A model generated the notes under the pieces. The model was not told the origin of the DNA. It saw only the letters and a program-made list of their open reading frames with translations, and made no database searches. Below are positions 1 through 12,200 of a stretch of DNA of 64,000 bases, piece by piece (position 1 is the first letter of the stretch; every line of letters begins with the position of its first letter). The stretch is from Mycteria americana (Eukaryota > Chordata > Aves > Ciconiiformes > Ciconiidae), in the NCBI RefSeq assembly GCF_035582795.1, contig NC_134365.1, positions 141,201,077 to 141,265,076 of the forward strand. The letters run 5' to 3'. Both the position numbers and the translations under genes were made by a program.

Positions 1-1660
1 CAGAGCACCGCCGCCAGGGAGCCGGCCCGGCGGCACCTGCGCTGGCGCCGGCGGCACCGCCGCAGCCGCCCAGCCCCGCGGTGCGCCCCGGGCTGCGGGC
101 AGGCGGCGCGGCCGGGCCCGCTGCCACCGCCGGGCTGTCACCGCCGCGGGCACGCCAAAATGGAGCCGGCCGGACTCACCGCCCCCGCCCCCCGGCGCCT
201 CTCACCTTGGTGATGATGAGGGGCTCCCCGTGCTCTCGTCCGCCCTTCAGGGTGAAGCCCCAGGGGGCCCCGCCGGTCAGCAGCACCTCCACCAGCTTGT
301 AGCCCTCCGCTGCCCGCTGCTCCACCATCACCACCACCGGCGCCGGTTCCACCAGCACGGCGCCGAGCCGCGGGTCGCCGCCGGCCAGCCGCTCCCGCCC
401 GCTCCGCAGCCCCACGTCCTCCATGGAGCCCCCGCGCCGCCAGCGGCGCCCGTCGTGGCCGGGGCTCGCCTGCCTCTGCCGGCCGCTCCCCGGTGCACGC
501 CAGCCGGCGGCAGCCCGCGGAGCCACCTACCCGCCCCGCAGCGCCGTCCAGCCCGGCCCCATCGGCGGCGAGAGCTGCTCCCGCCCGCCCCCTCCTCCTC
601 CGCAGCCCGCGGTATTGTCTCACGCCGAGGCCAGAACCCGGCGGCGGCGGCGGGGGGGCGGCTCCAACTTGTGGCAACTTGGCGGCGGGGCAAACGCCGC
701 CGAGCAACGCGGGACGCCGGGAGGAGCGCGGCGGGGCGAGGCGCCCCCGCCTCTCCCTGTCGCCCCGGAAAGAGGGCGAAACCCGCTTTCCACCGCGGGC
801 TTCCCCAGCGGGGGAGCCGCTCGCCCCTCCCCAAAAGCGGGCAGCGCCGCAGCGCGACCCCCCCGGGCGAGGAGTAGGAGGGGGAGAGGAGAGCAGCCCC
901 GGGCCGGCCGCCAGACAAAGGCGGCACCCAGAGGGTCCGTGAGCCCGGAGCCACCCCGGGGCCGGGGCCGGGGCCGTGCCACCCCCGCCCCGCCACACGC
1001 AGGGGCGGCCGCGCCTCTCCTTCACCCCCCGTCCTCAAACAAAAGCAGCGAGCAGGTGGAGGACAGCCGCGCCGCTCCGGCCTCGCGGCAGCGGGGGGGA
1101 AGGGGGCAGCCGGCCGCTGCGGCCTGCCCCCGGCCAGGGACGCCCCGCCCTCGCGGTGCCAGGCGGCGGGGGGCCACGCCACGCCGCGCCGGCCGGGGAG
1201 GGGAGGAGAGGAGAGAGGAGGGGCGGCTCTTCCCGCCTCGCCGCGGTGCTTGGGGAGGGCGGCCGGGAGGGTGAGGGTTAAGCGGTGGGGGCGACGGGGC
1301 GGGAGGAAGCCAGGCAACATGGAGGGCAGGTCAGGGGGCAGCCGCGGCGAGAGCCGAGGCGAGAGGCGAGGGAGGTGCTTGCTCCCGGCCCCTCCCGGCC
1401 ATTCCCCTGCCCCGCACTGTCTCCACCACCTGTGGGGCGGGAGGGGCCCCAGTGTGCGCCGTGCCTGGGCCGCCCGCCTCGCTCTCCCTCCGAGACCATC
1501 TAGCGGCAGCCGGGGGCGAGGCGGGGCCGGGCTGAGGTGAGGCGAGGCCCCGGCCCCCCGAGGGCTGCTCCCGCCCGCCCCGGCGCCAGGGGATCGCGGG
1601 GCCGGAGGCCTCAGGGGTCAGAAACGCGGCCGGGCTGGGCCGGGCTTCTTTCCTGCTGGG
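1..1660. promoter_or_regulatory. CpG island over the SHROOM2 5' end
   Basis: This stretch is very rich in G+C and in undepleted CpG, and it drops abruptly to AT-rich sequence after about 1660. It covers the first coding exon of SHROOM2 and what must be its 5' UTR and promoter on the minus strand (about 425-1660). No TATA box is obvious, as is usual for CpG-island promoters. I cannot place the transcription start. The many long open frames on both strands here come from the low stop-codon density of GC-rich DNA. Confidence 0.85.
206..424 (-). CDS. SHROOM2: SHROOM2, first coding exon (start of PDZ domain), partial gene
   Basis: Shroom2 (APXL) is an actin-binding scaffold that recruits Rho kinase through its C-terminal ASD2 domain and controls apical cell shape; it has been linked to melanosome biogenesis in retinal pigment epithelium. 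This exon reads 73 codons on the minus strand, from ATG at 424-422 to a GTGAG donor at 205-201, ending in phase 0. The product starts [13 protein letters not shown] and contains [12 protein letters not shown] at residues 51-62, the carboxylate-binding loop typical of Shroom PDZ domains, followed by [12 protein letters not shown] chose this Met because it aligns with the ME start of mammalian SHROOM2; an upstream in-frame Met would add 34 Arg/Gly-rich residues. The segment between the start and the PDZ loop is about 20 residues longer than in human and is Val/Pro-rich. SHROOM2 is preferred over SHROOM3 and SHROOM4 because GPR143 and TBL1X follow. The remaining exons lie beyond position 1. Confidence 0.88.
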
Positions 1661-2280
1661 CATCGTTCTCTCAGCTTAATTGCATCACTTTATAGGAACT
1701 TTCAGTGGCTTAAATCAGGACCAGATTTGGCCTGGAGTACCTGAGTATCAGCACACGATCGTCCTTTGCTTTTCACTGCCGAGCAGGTGAAGTACTGCTT
1801 GATCTAAGACACAGGAAAATCTGTATTTTAGTTTCTGAAAGACTAGTGAACCTCAGGGTACTTCCACGTGTGACAAATAATCTCAAGGAGGTGCCTGGTA
1901 TATGCAGTGGGATTTCAAGGTTTTGTATATATGGGACAGTTCACATATTTTGCCTCTGAAAGTGGCCCTTATGCTTACGTAGTCTGATGCTCTAACTTCT
2001 GTTTCAGCTGATTCATTCCTCAGAAAACTCTCCTGCCCTGATCTAAAGGCAGCAGTTTGTTTCTGTAATACCTTCAGCATTACCTACTTTACATTTCTCT
2101 AATACCAACAGAAAACTTTGGTTTCAAGATTGGGAGCATCTGAGGTCATCAATCACAGGAGCAGCTTGGAGGACATACAGAAACAGGAGAAATATATTTG
2201 ATAAGGATGATTGTGGTTCCCTCATGATTAAGGGAGAGAAGGAGCCATGGAAGGGGGACCCAAATGGCACCAACTTACAC
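1661..2280. other. Upstream flank of SHROOM2, no gene seen
   Basis: This is AT-rich sequence between the CpG island and the first CR1 copy. No exon with usable splice sites or recognisable protein was found. An E-box (CACGTG) occurs at about 1866-1871 within CCACGTGTGAC. Confidence 0.5.
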
Positions 2281-3425
2281 ATAGGATCATAGAATCATTT
2301 AGGTTGGAAAAGACCTTTAAGATCATCAAGTCCAACCATAAACCTAGCACTACGAAGTCCACACTAAACAATGTCCCTAAGCACCACATTTACATGTCTT
2401 TTCAATACCTCCAGGGATGGGGACTCAACTACTTCCCTGGCAGCCTATTCCAATGCTTGACAACCCTTTTGGTGAATAAATTGTTCCTAATATCCAATCT
2501 AAACCTCCCCTGGCGCAACTTGAGGCCATTTCCTCTCATCCTATCACTTGTTACTTGGAAGAAGAGACCGACCCCCACCTCTCTACAACCTCCTTTCAGG
2601 CAGTTGTAGAGAGCAATAAGGTCTCCCCTCAGCCTCCGCTTCTCCAGGCTAAACAACCCCAGTTCCCTCAACCGCTCCTCAGAAGACTCCGCTCCTCAGA
2701 AGACCTTTCACCAGCTTCGTTGCGCTTCTCTGGACACGCTCCAGCACCTCCATGTCTTTCTTGTAGTGCGGGGCCCAAAACTGAACACAGCATTCGAGGT
2801 GCGGCCTCACCAGTGCCCAGTACAGGGGCACGATCACTTCCCTAGTCCTGCTGGCCACACTATTCCTGATACAAGCCAGGATGCCATTGGCTTTCTTGGC
2901 CACCTGGGCACACTGCTGGCTCATATTCAGCTGGCTGTTGACCAACACCCCCAGGTCCTTCTCTGCTGGGCAGCTTTCCGCCACTCTTCCCCAAGCCTGT
3001 AGCGTTGCATGGGGTTGTTGTGACCCAAGTGCAGGACCTTGCACTTGGCCTTATTGAACCTCATACAAGTGGCCTTGGCCCATCGATCCAGCCTCTCCAG
3101 ATCCCTCTGCAGAGTCTTCCTACCCTCCAGCAGATCAACACTCCCACACAACTTGGTGTCATCTGCAACTTACGGAGGGTGCACTCGATGCCCTCATCCA
3201 GATCGTTGATGAATATGTTAAACACAACTGGCCCCAGTACTGAGCCCTGGGGAACACCGCTTGTGAGCGGCCGCCAACTGGATTTAACTCCATTCACCAC
3301 CACTCTTTGCGCCTGGCCAGCCAGTCAGTTTTTTACCCAGTGAAGACTACGCCTGTCCAAGCCATGAGCAGCCAGTTTCTCTGGGGGAATGCTGTGGGAA
3401 GCAGTGTCAAAGGCTTTACTGAGAG
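2281..3425 (-). mobile_element. CR1 LINE, 5'-truncated, minus strand (copy A)
   Basis: On the minus strand this reads the C-terminal half of the CR1 reverse transcriptase and then the 3' UTR. Recognisable pieces include [23 protein letters not shown] and [15 protein letters not shown] (about 3300-3180), [39 protein letters not shown] and [23 protein letters not shown]. The 3' end is at about 2281, where reversed octamers (CATAGAAT-type) begin, as in all CR1 copies. There are several frame breaks, including a one-base loss at the catalytic FADD box (about 3167-3171) and a small local duplication around 2680-2705. The copy is dead. It is inverted relative to copy B (32510-35113) and shares about 1.1 kb with it. 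Confidence 0.93.
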
Positions 3426-5995
3426 GATCCTGCTAAATCCAAACCTTATACTGAAGCTAAGTATTGCATCGTTATATAAGGCCTCAAATGACTTGCAGAT
3501 CCTCAGTCAGATTTCTTCTCTAATTCTTTTCTATCATATAAAGAAGTGCTAATTGTAAGACAAATAATGATAATTTTAAAAAAGCACAGGTAAAGGGAAA
3601 TACAAATAGTTTTCTCCATGTCCTGTCTCCGGTTGTTCTTGGAATCTAAGATAAAGTGTTCAGTTATGTTTGTGTAACACATATCAGGTTGTCTATGCAG
3701 CAATGTATACTCAATAATCTATATCTGGAAGGTTTAAAGAGCTGCAGTATACGATTTTGTTGTTTGTAAGCATGATAATAAAAGAAAGATCCAGAATAAC
3801 CATTTGAACTTTAGTGTATCCCCAAGTATGCACACTGAAATGAAACAGAAATAAAATCGTTTACATCATTAATGAGAAGAGCAAATTGTGCTTCCAAAAA
3901 TGTCTTCTCTGCTTGTATCCCCTCTTTTTCAACTGGCAAACATTCATTCTTCTTGGTCTTGAACTTTTTGTTGTCCATGAGAAATTGAAGTTCTACATTA
4001 CTGTTCTGGCTTTTTGATTTGGTCTTATAAATCCAGTATTGAAAAATGATGCAGAAATCTGAGCACAGATTTTAAAACTGGAATATCTAGAGCCAGGAAC
4101 TGGCACCTATGTTAAGGAAGCCAAATGAAAACCATTGAACTCTGCTACTGTAATTACATCAGTGGAAGATGTGGACATGTAGCTCTAGGGGAAGCAGTTG
4201 CCTAAAGAAAGAATATCTGAAAGCTTTCACACTCCTGATTAAGAGAGACGTCAGTAAAGAACAATTTTCTAGCTTATGTTTGCTTAGAGCCTGATGGTCT
4301 GACACAGTCGTCAGGCAAATCCTCAACCTGTAGCTGATAGTTCAGAAATCAGATTTCTTTATTTTGCATGACACCTTTTTTTGCCTTTTCTCCTTTAATG
4401 TTACCAATGGAAAACTAAGAGACCACTATGTAAAATTCCTCATACATGTAAGTCTGACAAACCAAAGCAAGACAGAAATTCTCTTTTGTCATACTGGTCA
4501 AATTTCTCTTCACATCTTTTATATCCTCCCTTTCTGTGGGATTTGAGGCTTGTTCAGAACCCAGCTGGAGACATGTACTCATGCTCTTCCTAAAATACTG
4601 TGATAATTTTATTACTTGAATTTCTGCAGCTTCTGCCAGCCTTCATAAGGTTTTGGATAGTCATAAAGAACAAGGATTTAGTAAATGTATTCTAAAATAC
4701 TACTTTTCTTTTGTGTGATAAGAAAACCAATGCTAACTGTCTAACAAAACCCTCAGTGGCAAACCCCTCAGTTTTCTCCCATACATCTTGTTTCACTTGT
4801 CAAATGTTGTCTGAGTATACAAAAGTCAGCAATAGAAGGTAGAAATGCAAGATAAGAGACATCAGAGTGCCATAAATGTATCAAAGGATGTAACAGACTT
4901 TTTCACACTAAGGACAGAGAATGATGCAGCTATGACCAATGTGGTATAAGAAGTATTCCCTTCTGTAATAACATGTGCTGTTAATATTATCAAAGATACT
5001 TTACAGTGATACACAAAAGTTCCCCAAACGCCTCCTCCCGCCATGCATAAGGAGCTATCAAACTTTATTAAGGGATGGTTCCCACAAATTCAGCTTGCGA
5101 GTCCCTGCCCTGTAACAACAAAAGCTTTCTGCAGTAAACCAGGCTCCTTCCACAGTACTTCCTCCGTCTTCCTACCTTGGTACTTGAAGCTTAATTAACA
5201 ATTCCAAGTGAAATTTTGTTCTACAGAATTTACTCAGCCTTCATTCCTTCTGTTGCACAGATTGCATACCTGTTCCCTACTTAATCATTGAGATTACCAA
5301 AACTGTGAATAAATTCCTCTGTGGCAGGATTTTGTTTAAACAGTATCAGGCACAGTATGCTGTTAAGGCACAGCCTGTTTCACCTTTGTGGCTATACACC
5401 ACATATCTTTTCCTTAAGACACCTTGCATTAACTTGTGCAGGATACTTGCAGGATGACTGTAGAATAGGGTGTTTTACTCTCAGTCTTGAGAGCATTCAT
5501 TGTGCTGGACCTTGCAATGCCAGCAGGGCTTTTTTTTTTCCCAGCAGCTGAGAAATTTGAAAGTAGAGGTTTCTGACTCATAATCATAGAGTAAAGAACT
5601 GAGGTGAGTTAAGCCTTTACAACCTCCCACTGTTTGTTACCACTCCTTTCCTGGAGGTAACCACCAAGCATCACAGTTCGGTGAAGAGACAAAGTGCCTC
5701 GGCCATTTGAAATAAAAAATTGATGCCCTGGGGTGTTTATAGTTCATCGACAATTTAAGTTAAGATGCTGGGCTATGAAAGGGAGCAGCTGATCCATGGC
5801 ACAGGCTCTGCTCTGTCAGCTCAGTTACAGGGGTTGCAACCTCGGGCAAAAAGGCAGAGTGGACTTGTACATGTCCTCAGTGGCATTTGCCAAAATAACC
5901 TAGCTATTTCATAATTGTACCAATGCAGCTTCTTCTGTGTAATCAGCTGCCATAGTTGCTGAAGAAATACCATTTTAGTCACCAGTGGTGGAAGA
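3426..5995. other. Intergenic sequence, no gene seen
   Basis: This is AT-rich sequence with no recognisable protein, RNA gene or repeat family. Open frames are short and lack credible splice signals. Confidence 0.5.
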
Positions 5996-6165
5996 AATGT
6001 TCATAGATGGAGATGTACGTATAGTGTGGCCTCTACAGTGAAGATGAAAAGATTCATCCCACCACGTTTCAGTGACAGTGATTAAATCGTAGCTTTCTAG
6101 CTCCACAGTGGCTTCCAGCTCCTTCCTGTTTGAAACTCTAGTGTCTTTGAAAATAACCATCACAA
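5996..6165 (-). mobile_element. CR1 LINE fragment, endonuclease part, minus strand
   Basis: The minus strand reads ELEATVELESYDLITVTETWWDES followed by a decayed stretch. TETWWDES matches the first catalytic motif of the CR1 apurinic-like endonuclease, also seen at 32570 in copy B (AITETWWDDS). Only about 170 bp is recognisable, and similarity to the other copies fades on both sides, so this is an older insertion than copies A-C. Confidence 0.75.
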
Positions 6166-8864
6166 AGACCAAAACAACTGAAATAGTGATAAGAAGTTCC
6201 TGTAGAAGAAATGGATGGATTTTTTGATCAAGCAATTCAAGGTTTGGCAAGCTGCTGACAGTTTATTGTGGAGTCTGAAAGTCCTGAGAACCTGGAGAAA
6301 CAGGTTGGGTAGCAGCCCAAGAGACAGACATCCTGGCATAGCTGGAAACCAGGAGGGTTTACTTTGGAAACCTGCCATGTTTCTTCTGATAGATTCAGCA
6401 TAATCATGCTCTTCTGCAAAACACTTTGACTTCAACAAATTATCCATTTTCCCAGAATGAAAAATACCACATTGAAACACTCCAGCAGGATGTCTCCTGT
6501 GTGATTTAGGCACTTTAAAAACCTTTCCCAAGTGTGTCTTGTTTCTCCTGTATTGCAAATAAGGATTCATCAGCACATAATTAGTGCTGGAGAAACCCTT
6601 AGAAGTTCTCAACCTTTCAGATAGATACTCAAATATATGTTGACTTCTTCAGTTCTTTAGGACCAAAAAAAAAATGCTTCTGTGTTCTTTCTCTAGGGCT
6701 TTTTATAAAGCTGAAATTTGTGAAAGAATAGCATTTCATATGATACTGTGGTATTTCTATCCACATGAAGTTTTGGATTCAAACTTTGTTCAATTCTTAT
6801 GTATTCTCACAACAACACATATGCTTTGTGAGCAATTTCCTGAGGGTGAGAGCACTCACTGTGGAACAAACTATGGCTGTGAGTGGCCAAGAGAAAAAAG
6901 CCCATGATTTGCTGACAATAATATTCTTGGCTCAGATCTTGAGACCCATTAGAACTGTAGACAGAGAAAAAGGAGATGAGTCCAACACAGACTCCTGTAA
7001 TTCATAGCCCACTTCGGGATTCATAATTTTCATGATTTTGCATGATAACAAGATTGAAAGTCAAAGAAAAGGGCAATAGCAACTCCTCATGTGGAGTCAG
7101 AAGACAACATACAACCTAACAAAAGGAGGTGAATAGGTAACCAATTTTCCCTGGGGATGGGGTTTTCAGCTGGCAGTCAAATTCAGGCACAAGTTAAGTC
7201 ATGCCTTGGGCCATAGTCCCGCTGGTATCTGTATACCTGTGCCTTTTCCAGTTCCTGTGTTAGGGCCCTTTGTCAATTCGTATTACAACATCTCAGACTA
7301 CCACTTTACAAAGAAACCAAAAGCAGAGAGAGAGCACACAGGTTGAAGCACTGGTACATGACAGTCCGTACTGCTTCATTGTCAGCAGGCTAACTAGGCA
7401 ATGCTGGGGCACAGTTGGGGGGATAGCGTGGGCCAGTGACTTACTATGAAGCAGTATGAATGAAGCCACCCCTTTTTAGTTGTAGAAGAGAGTTCAGCAC
7501 TATATGCATATATATGTATACACTATATAGCTATATTTGGTCATGTATACGTGTGTTGCAGCTTCATTAATGTGGGATTTTTTTTTGCTTCATGAAGTTC
7601 CATCATTTCGGTGAAGCATCATTTGTAACGTTTATTCTTGCTGCTGCATTTCTGATCATGGTACATTAGGGAGTGTTTTTCATTGTCCATCTTCTTTGAT
7701 AACACACGTTACATGATAACATTCTCTATAGAAACTGTGCTGTGCCACTTGCCCTTAGGTGCCAAAAGACAGGCACTGGCCCATTTTAATTACTTGAGGG
7801 ACATAGCCTCAGAGGCTAACAAGCAGTCTTTAATGCATTTGAACTCTGATATCACAGAATGTTTTACCTAAATTCTGTACTTGATGAAGATGATCACTGC
7901 AGCGGGGATGATCAGGGAAAATGCCAAAGGGAGCATTTCAAATGCTCTTTTTGCAGAGAATGCTGTGAAGGCTTTTAAAAGGGTAGATAAATAGCAAGAG
8001 GCCAGAGTATGCATGAGAGCAGACAAAAGCCTTGTAATCTGGTATTTTTCACTTGGACTTTGTCTTCATTTGCTAGCTACCCCCAAACAGACCTTCTTTT
8101 TTTCTGCCTATCATCAATGTGTAAATAAATCTCTCAGTGCATTCTATAAATAGACACGAATCCTTCATTACAAATGACCTTTCTACTCTCAGCTTGGTTA
8201 CACAGAACATGAACTGTGTCCAGGTGGAGGTCACAGGATGTAGCGTCTTGTGAGAGTCCATCTAAGCATGCGTGCAGCATGAAGTAAATGGGGTTTTTTT
8301 GCAGTGCTACAGCAGTTTGCCCTAAAGCATCAGGTATGCACAAGCGGCTGTGGTCCAGCAGTGCCAGACCTGTGATGTTACATGAATTTGGTGATATTAT
8401 GTCTGATATAAGGCTGGTTTGGGCATGCCCAGGAGTCCACAGGGGGCAGAAGTTCTTTCTGTGCATGCCACCTCCCCATAGACTGCTATGCCCCGTTATA
8501 CTGAAGGTATGGATGTAGTCTCCTCTCTCAGGAGACCAAGGCAGAACAGTTAGCAGTTGATGGGAAGTTTGAGGGGGGAGGTTTGAGGGAGTCCTACCGA
8601 GTCATACAAATGAGAAGAGGTGCCAACATTCAGATGAGCTTTTCCTGGCTTGTGTTAGACTTAGAAAGGACAAGGCTGCTGTGGGAGGTACTGCTTTGTT
8701 AGCCTGAATTTTGTCTACAGCGTAGAGTGTACTCATGTCAGTGGGGCATTGTTAGTAACATCCTGAGGAAACAGCTTCAGGGTGGGGAGTGGTTTTATTG
8801 CCCATCTTCTGTGATAACACAGATCCTATTACAACCCCAAAGGTTAATTTCTTTTGAAAGTCTG
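6166..8864. other. Intergenic sequence, no gene seen
   Basis: No gene was recognised. A short AT-rich run of alternating purine and pyrimidine lies at about 7500-7560 (TATATGCATATATATGTATAC). Confidence 0.45.
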
Positions 8865-9240
8865 AATCACAGAATCACAGAATCCGCTAGGTTGGAAAAG
8901 ACCTTTAAGATCATCGAGTCCAACCATAAACCTAACAGTACCAAGACCACCACTACACCATGTCCCTAAGCACCTCATCCAAACGTCTTTTAAATACCTC
9001 CAGGGATGGTGACTCAACCACTTCCCTGGGCAGCCTGTTCCAATGCTTGATAACCCTTTCCGTGAAGAAATTGTTCCTAATATCCAGTCTAAACCTCCCC
9101 TGGCGCAACTTGAGGCCATTTTCTCTCGTCCTATCACTTGTTACCTGGGAGAAGAGACCGACCCCCACCTCTCTACAACCTCCTTTCAGGCAGTTGTAGA
9201 GAGCAATAAGGTCTCCCCTCAGCCTCCTTTTCTCCAGGCT
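8865..9240 (-). mobile_element. CR1 LINE 3' end, minus strand (copy C)
   Basis: Sequence from the reversed octamers (AATCACAGAATCACAGAATC at 8865) through the CR1 3' UTR to the last coding part is nearly colinear with positions 2281-2650 of copy A. Minus-strand reading gives [29 protein letters not shown] and [30 protein letters not shown], the conserved CR1 ORF2 C-terminus ending in its stop. The copy is truncated after about 375 bp, the common 5' truncation of LINE insertions. Its 3' coding end is better preserved than that of copy A. Confidence 0.93.
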
Positions 9241-12200
9241 AATTATGTGGTATTAAAGGTACACAGAGGATTTCTTTCAGAACACTGCATTATCTGAAGC
9301 AGTTTTAGGACCAACCAATTTCTTGGAGTCATGCTCCCAGGAAGTTGACTAATGGAAGTAGCCAAGGTAGCCAAGCTATAATATAAGTGTATAGTGTAGC
9401 CATATTGCTCGCCTGAAGAGTGTACCCAGTAAACTACTTTGGATGCTGAGGGGTCAGTCTCATTACTTTGTCCACCCTCGACTGTGAAGTCCACCTCTGA
9501 CAATGAAGTCATGATCATGAAGAAGACGTCGTGAAGAAGTCACGAAGTCTTGAAGAACAGAAAAGTCGAAAGAGTGGATCTTAAGTGCTTCCTGCACTAT
9601 AATGTTTCTGCTGTTATTACTGAGTTTCCTCTTCATTCCTTGAGCCAGCTAAGGCATGCTTTTGGGCTTTCTGCTCATTTCAGAAACTACCAGACAACAA
9701 TTTGTGGAGCAGAAGGTTGTGACTTTCCTTCACCCAGTCCCAACAGGCCGCAGGGCTGGCTGCTGGCCATGCAGCCACTGGAGAGGGAAGAAACCCAGTG
9801 ATGCTCATGGGATTTCAAAGGGGAGCATCGGCTGGTCCCTGTGGTGACTGCACACTTTGTCAGAATTCCCTTCAATACGAGGTTACAGCGTTCAACAAGA
9901 CCATCTAACTGGCCATGGTACACTGACATTAATTAACAGAGCCTTGGAGACTTCTTGCATTGTAAGAGCTTTGACATTAGTGCTGTAACGTATTTTGATT
10001 TGGTTACGTAGATTGGCCTGGGAATAGAGGTTTTATGAGATAATTTTCTAGTGCTAATGGGCTTTGAAAATATAACTTCTGGGTGATGGGAGATAAATTC
10101 TAACAAGATCCCACAGTCTAACAATCGTAACAAGGATGTAAGAGTATCCCACCTGATTTCTCCTGAGGGAACCAACTAACGTAACCTCTAAAAGAGAATG
10201 CAGAAATAGTGGGACCTAGGATACCTTTGGAAGATACTGAGGACAGGATAGACATTCAATATCTTTGTAGACCAGGGTCCCCTCAGCACGCTTATGAACA
10301 TTAAGCTCCAATTTTCAATATCACTGTGTTTGGAGAGGATAATATTCTTTCTTTTCACACTCTTTTTCATCAGTCAGTTCCTACGCAAACTGTGTCTCTT
10401 GTAGTCTGTCCAGGTATGGGACAAGGTCTCTCTGTTACATGTATGCTGAAAGGGAGGTATCTTTTTGTTCTGTGAACTAATGTAACAATGACAATGATTA
10501 ATGGTGGAATTTGTCCAGAAATGTGGCCACAAAATCTGTCTTAATGCAGGTTCAAAGACTGTAATATTCTCAGCATTGGTATAAAGAAGCGGGAATTTTG
10601 TTCTTCCAGTCTCTAGGCAAAAATTGTTTTCTCCAGTTTATGGATGCATTTTTCTACTCAGTTATTTTGTACTTCATCCATATAAACCTCATTTACTAAT
10701 TTAAATGCATAATAGGCAGAGTTTCAATAACTGATTTTTGTATGTTTCTTCACAAAAGTCAGGTAGGGTAACACTTCCCTGGAGAAGGTATATAAGAAGT
10801 CAGTAAAATATGTGTAACATGGTTGCATCAGTCAAATACACACAATTACTGAGCTGTTCAAATGCACACTCATTTCATGTATTTATGTTTTCATTCTTAA
10901 AGAAAACAAAAAGAACTCAAACATTATTATTTTTATGCAAAGGAGAGACATTCATTCTCATCCTTTTAATGTTCACCATCCTTAAATGTAAATTAATAAT
11001 TTACAACTCTATAATTATACTCAAATCACTGAGGGAAGGGAAGCGATACCTCTGTTTTTCTTCCAGTTGTTTTTAATGGAGTCTGTAGCTGTTATAATCA
11101 TGACAGATGATTTGAATATCTCTTTGAATATTCAAAGTGATTCTATTGTTCCAATATCCCTGCCTAAATTTACAGAAAACTTGAAATAGAAATAATGGGG
11201 TGTGAATTTCCCCATTCATTTCAGTTATGCATTAAGTGAAATGCCAGTTTAAAATTAGCTTTAAAAATTAGTACTAATAATTATTGGAAGGACATATCTT
11301 ACAGTTTCTTCCAAAGTAAATCTAATTGCAGGAGGTCTGTGTGGATAAAATGAAGAACGATGCTAAGCATATAGAAGATTTGTATGTTAAGTCCTTTAAG
11401 AACATATTGCAGGATCTGTTGGGGAGTCCATAACTGGTTTTATTGCATCCATTTAGCTTGAAGACAGACCCAGCTTTCATCAGTTTGGGAAATGCTCTGT
11501 CAGGTAATGTGCAAAAGACTGTGACATCATAAACCATTGACAAAATACAGTTTTTACATTTGTAAGGTAGCTAAGATCTTCATTGGGAGCTGTAAATTCA
11601 GGCGGTGGTACATTGAACGTAAACAAAAATAAATTCTCCTGTCTCTATATCCATAAATTTCCTTCTCCTTTGTAAACCAGTGCTGTAGTCCCAGATTTAA
11701 TTAAAACAGTGATTAAAGTATCTGTAACTGCACACTCAAGCATAAGCTATAGCACACTCCTTAACAGCAGAAATGCATGCCTGACATATTTTTGTAAACC
11801 TGTTGCTTTCCCTTAGAAGCAGGCAAGCCAGTGTTTCATCTTAATGATGAACATGGACTGGACTGAAACTTTATGTCCCAAGTCCGAGGAGAGCGCGAGT
11901 AGGTATTTCTAAAAGCTGTGTGTATGGAGTACCTGCCTGTTCTCCTTGCAAGGAGCACGATATTTTTCTCATTCTTGAGCACATCGCTGCCAATGTATAA
12001 AACCAGGACTGGAATTTTCAGTGTTGTGCAATGTTGTACTTGATTGATTGGTATTTGCAATGCCAAGGAGTTTTTTAATGTTTCTTGTATGTGTGCTAAT
12101 TGGTTTTCTCCAGTGGTTTTCTCCTCTTTCTTCCATTTGCTTAACTGAGATCCTGCCTTGGTGCAGAAATGAGAGACATACCGTATTCGTGGGTCTGTTT

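Noticed and set aside
138-1320. Several long open frames on both strands in the first 1.3 kb (up to 330 codons)
   Set aside because: They are Arg/Ala/Gly/Pro-rich products of GC-rich CpG-island DNA. Only the SHROOM2 frame (206-424) shows family motifs and a proper donor.
7500-7560. TATA-rich run as a promoter
   Set aside because: Alternating TA/CA simple sequence with no gene downstream; common in AT-rich intergenic DNA.
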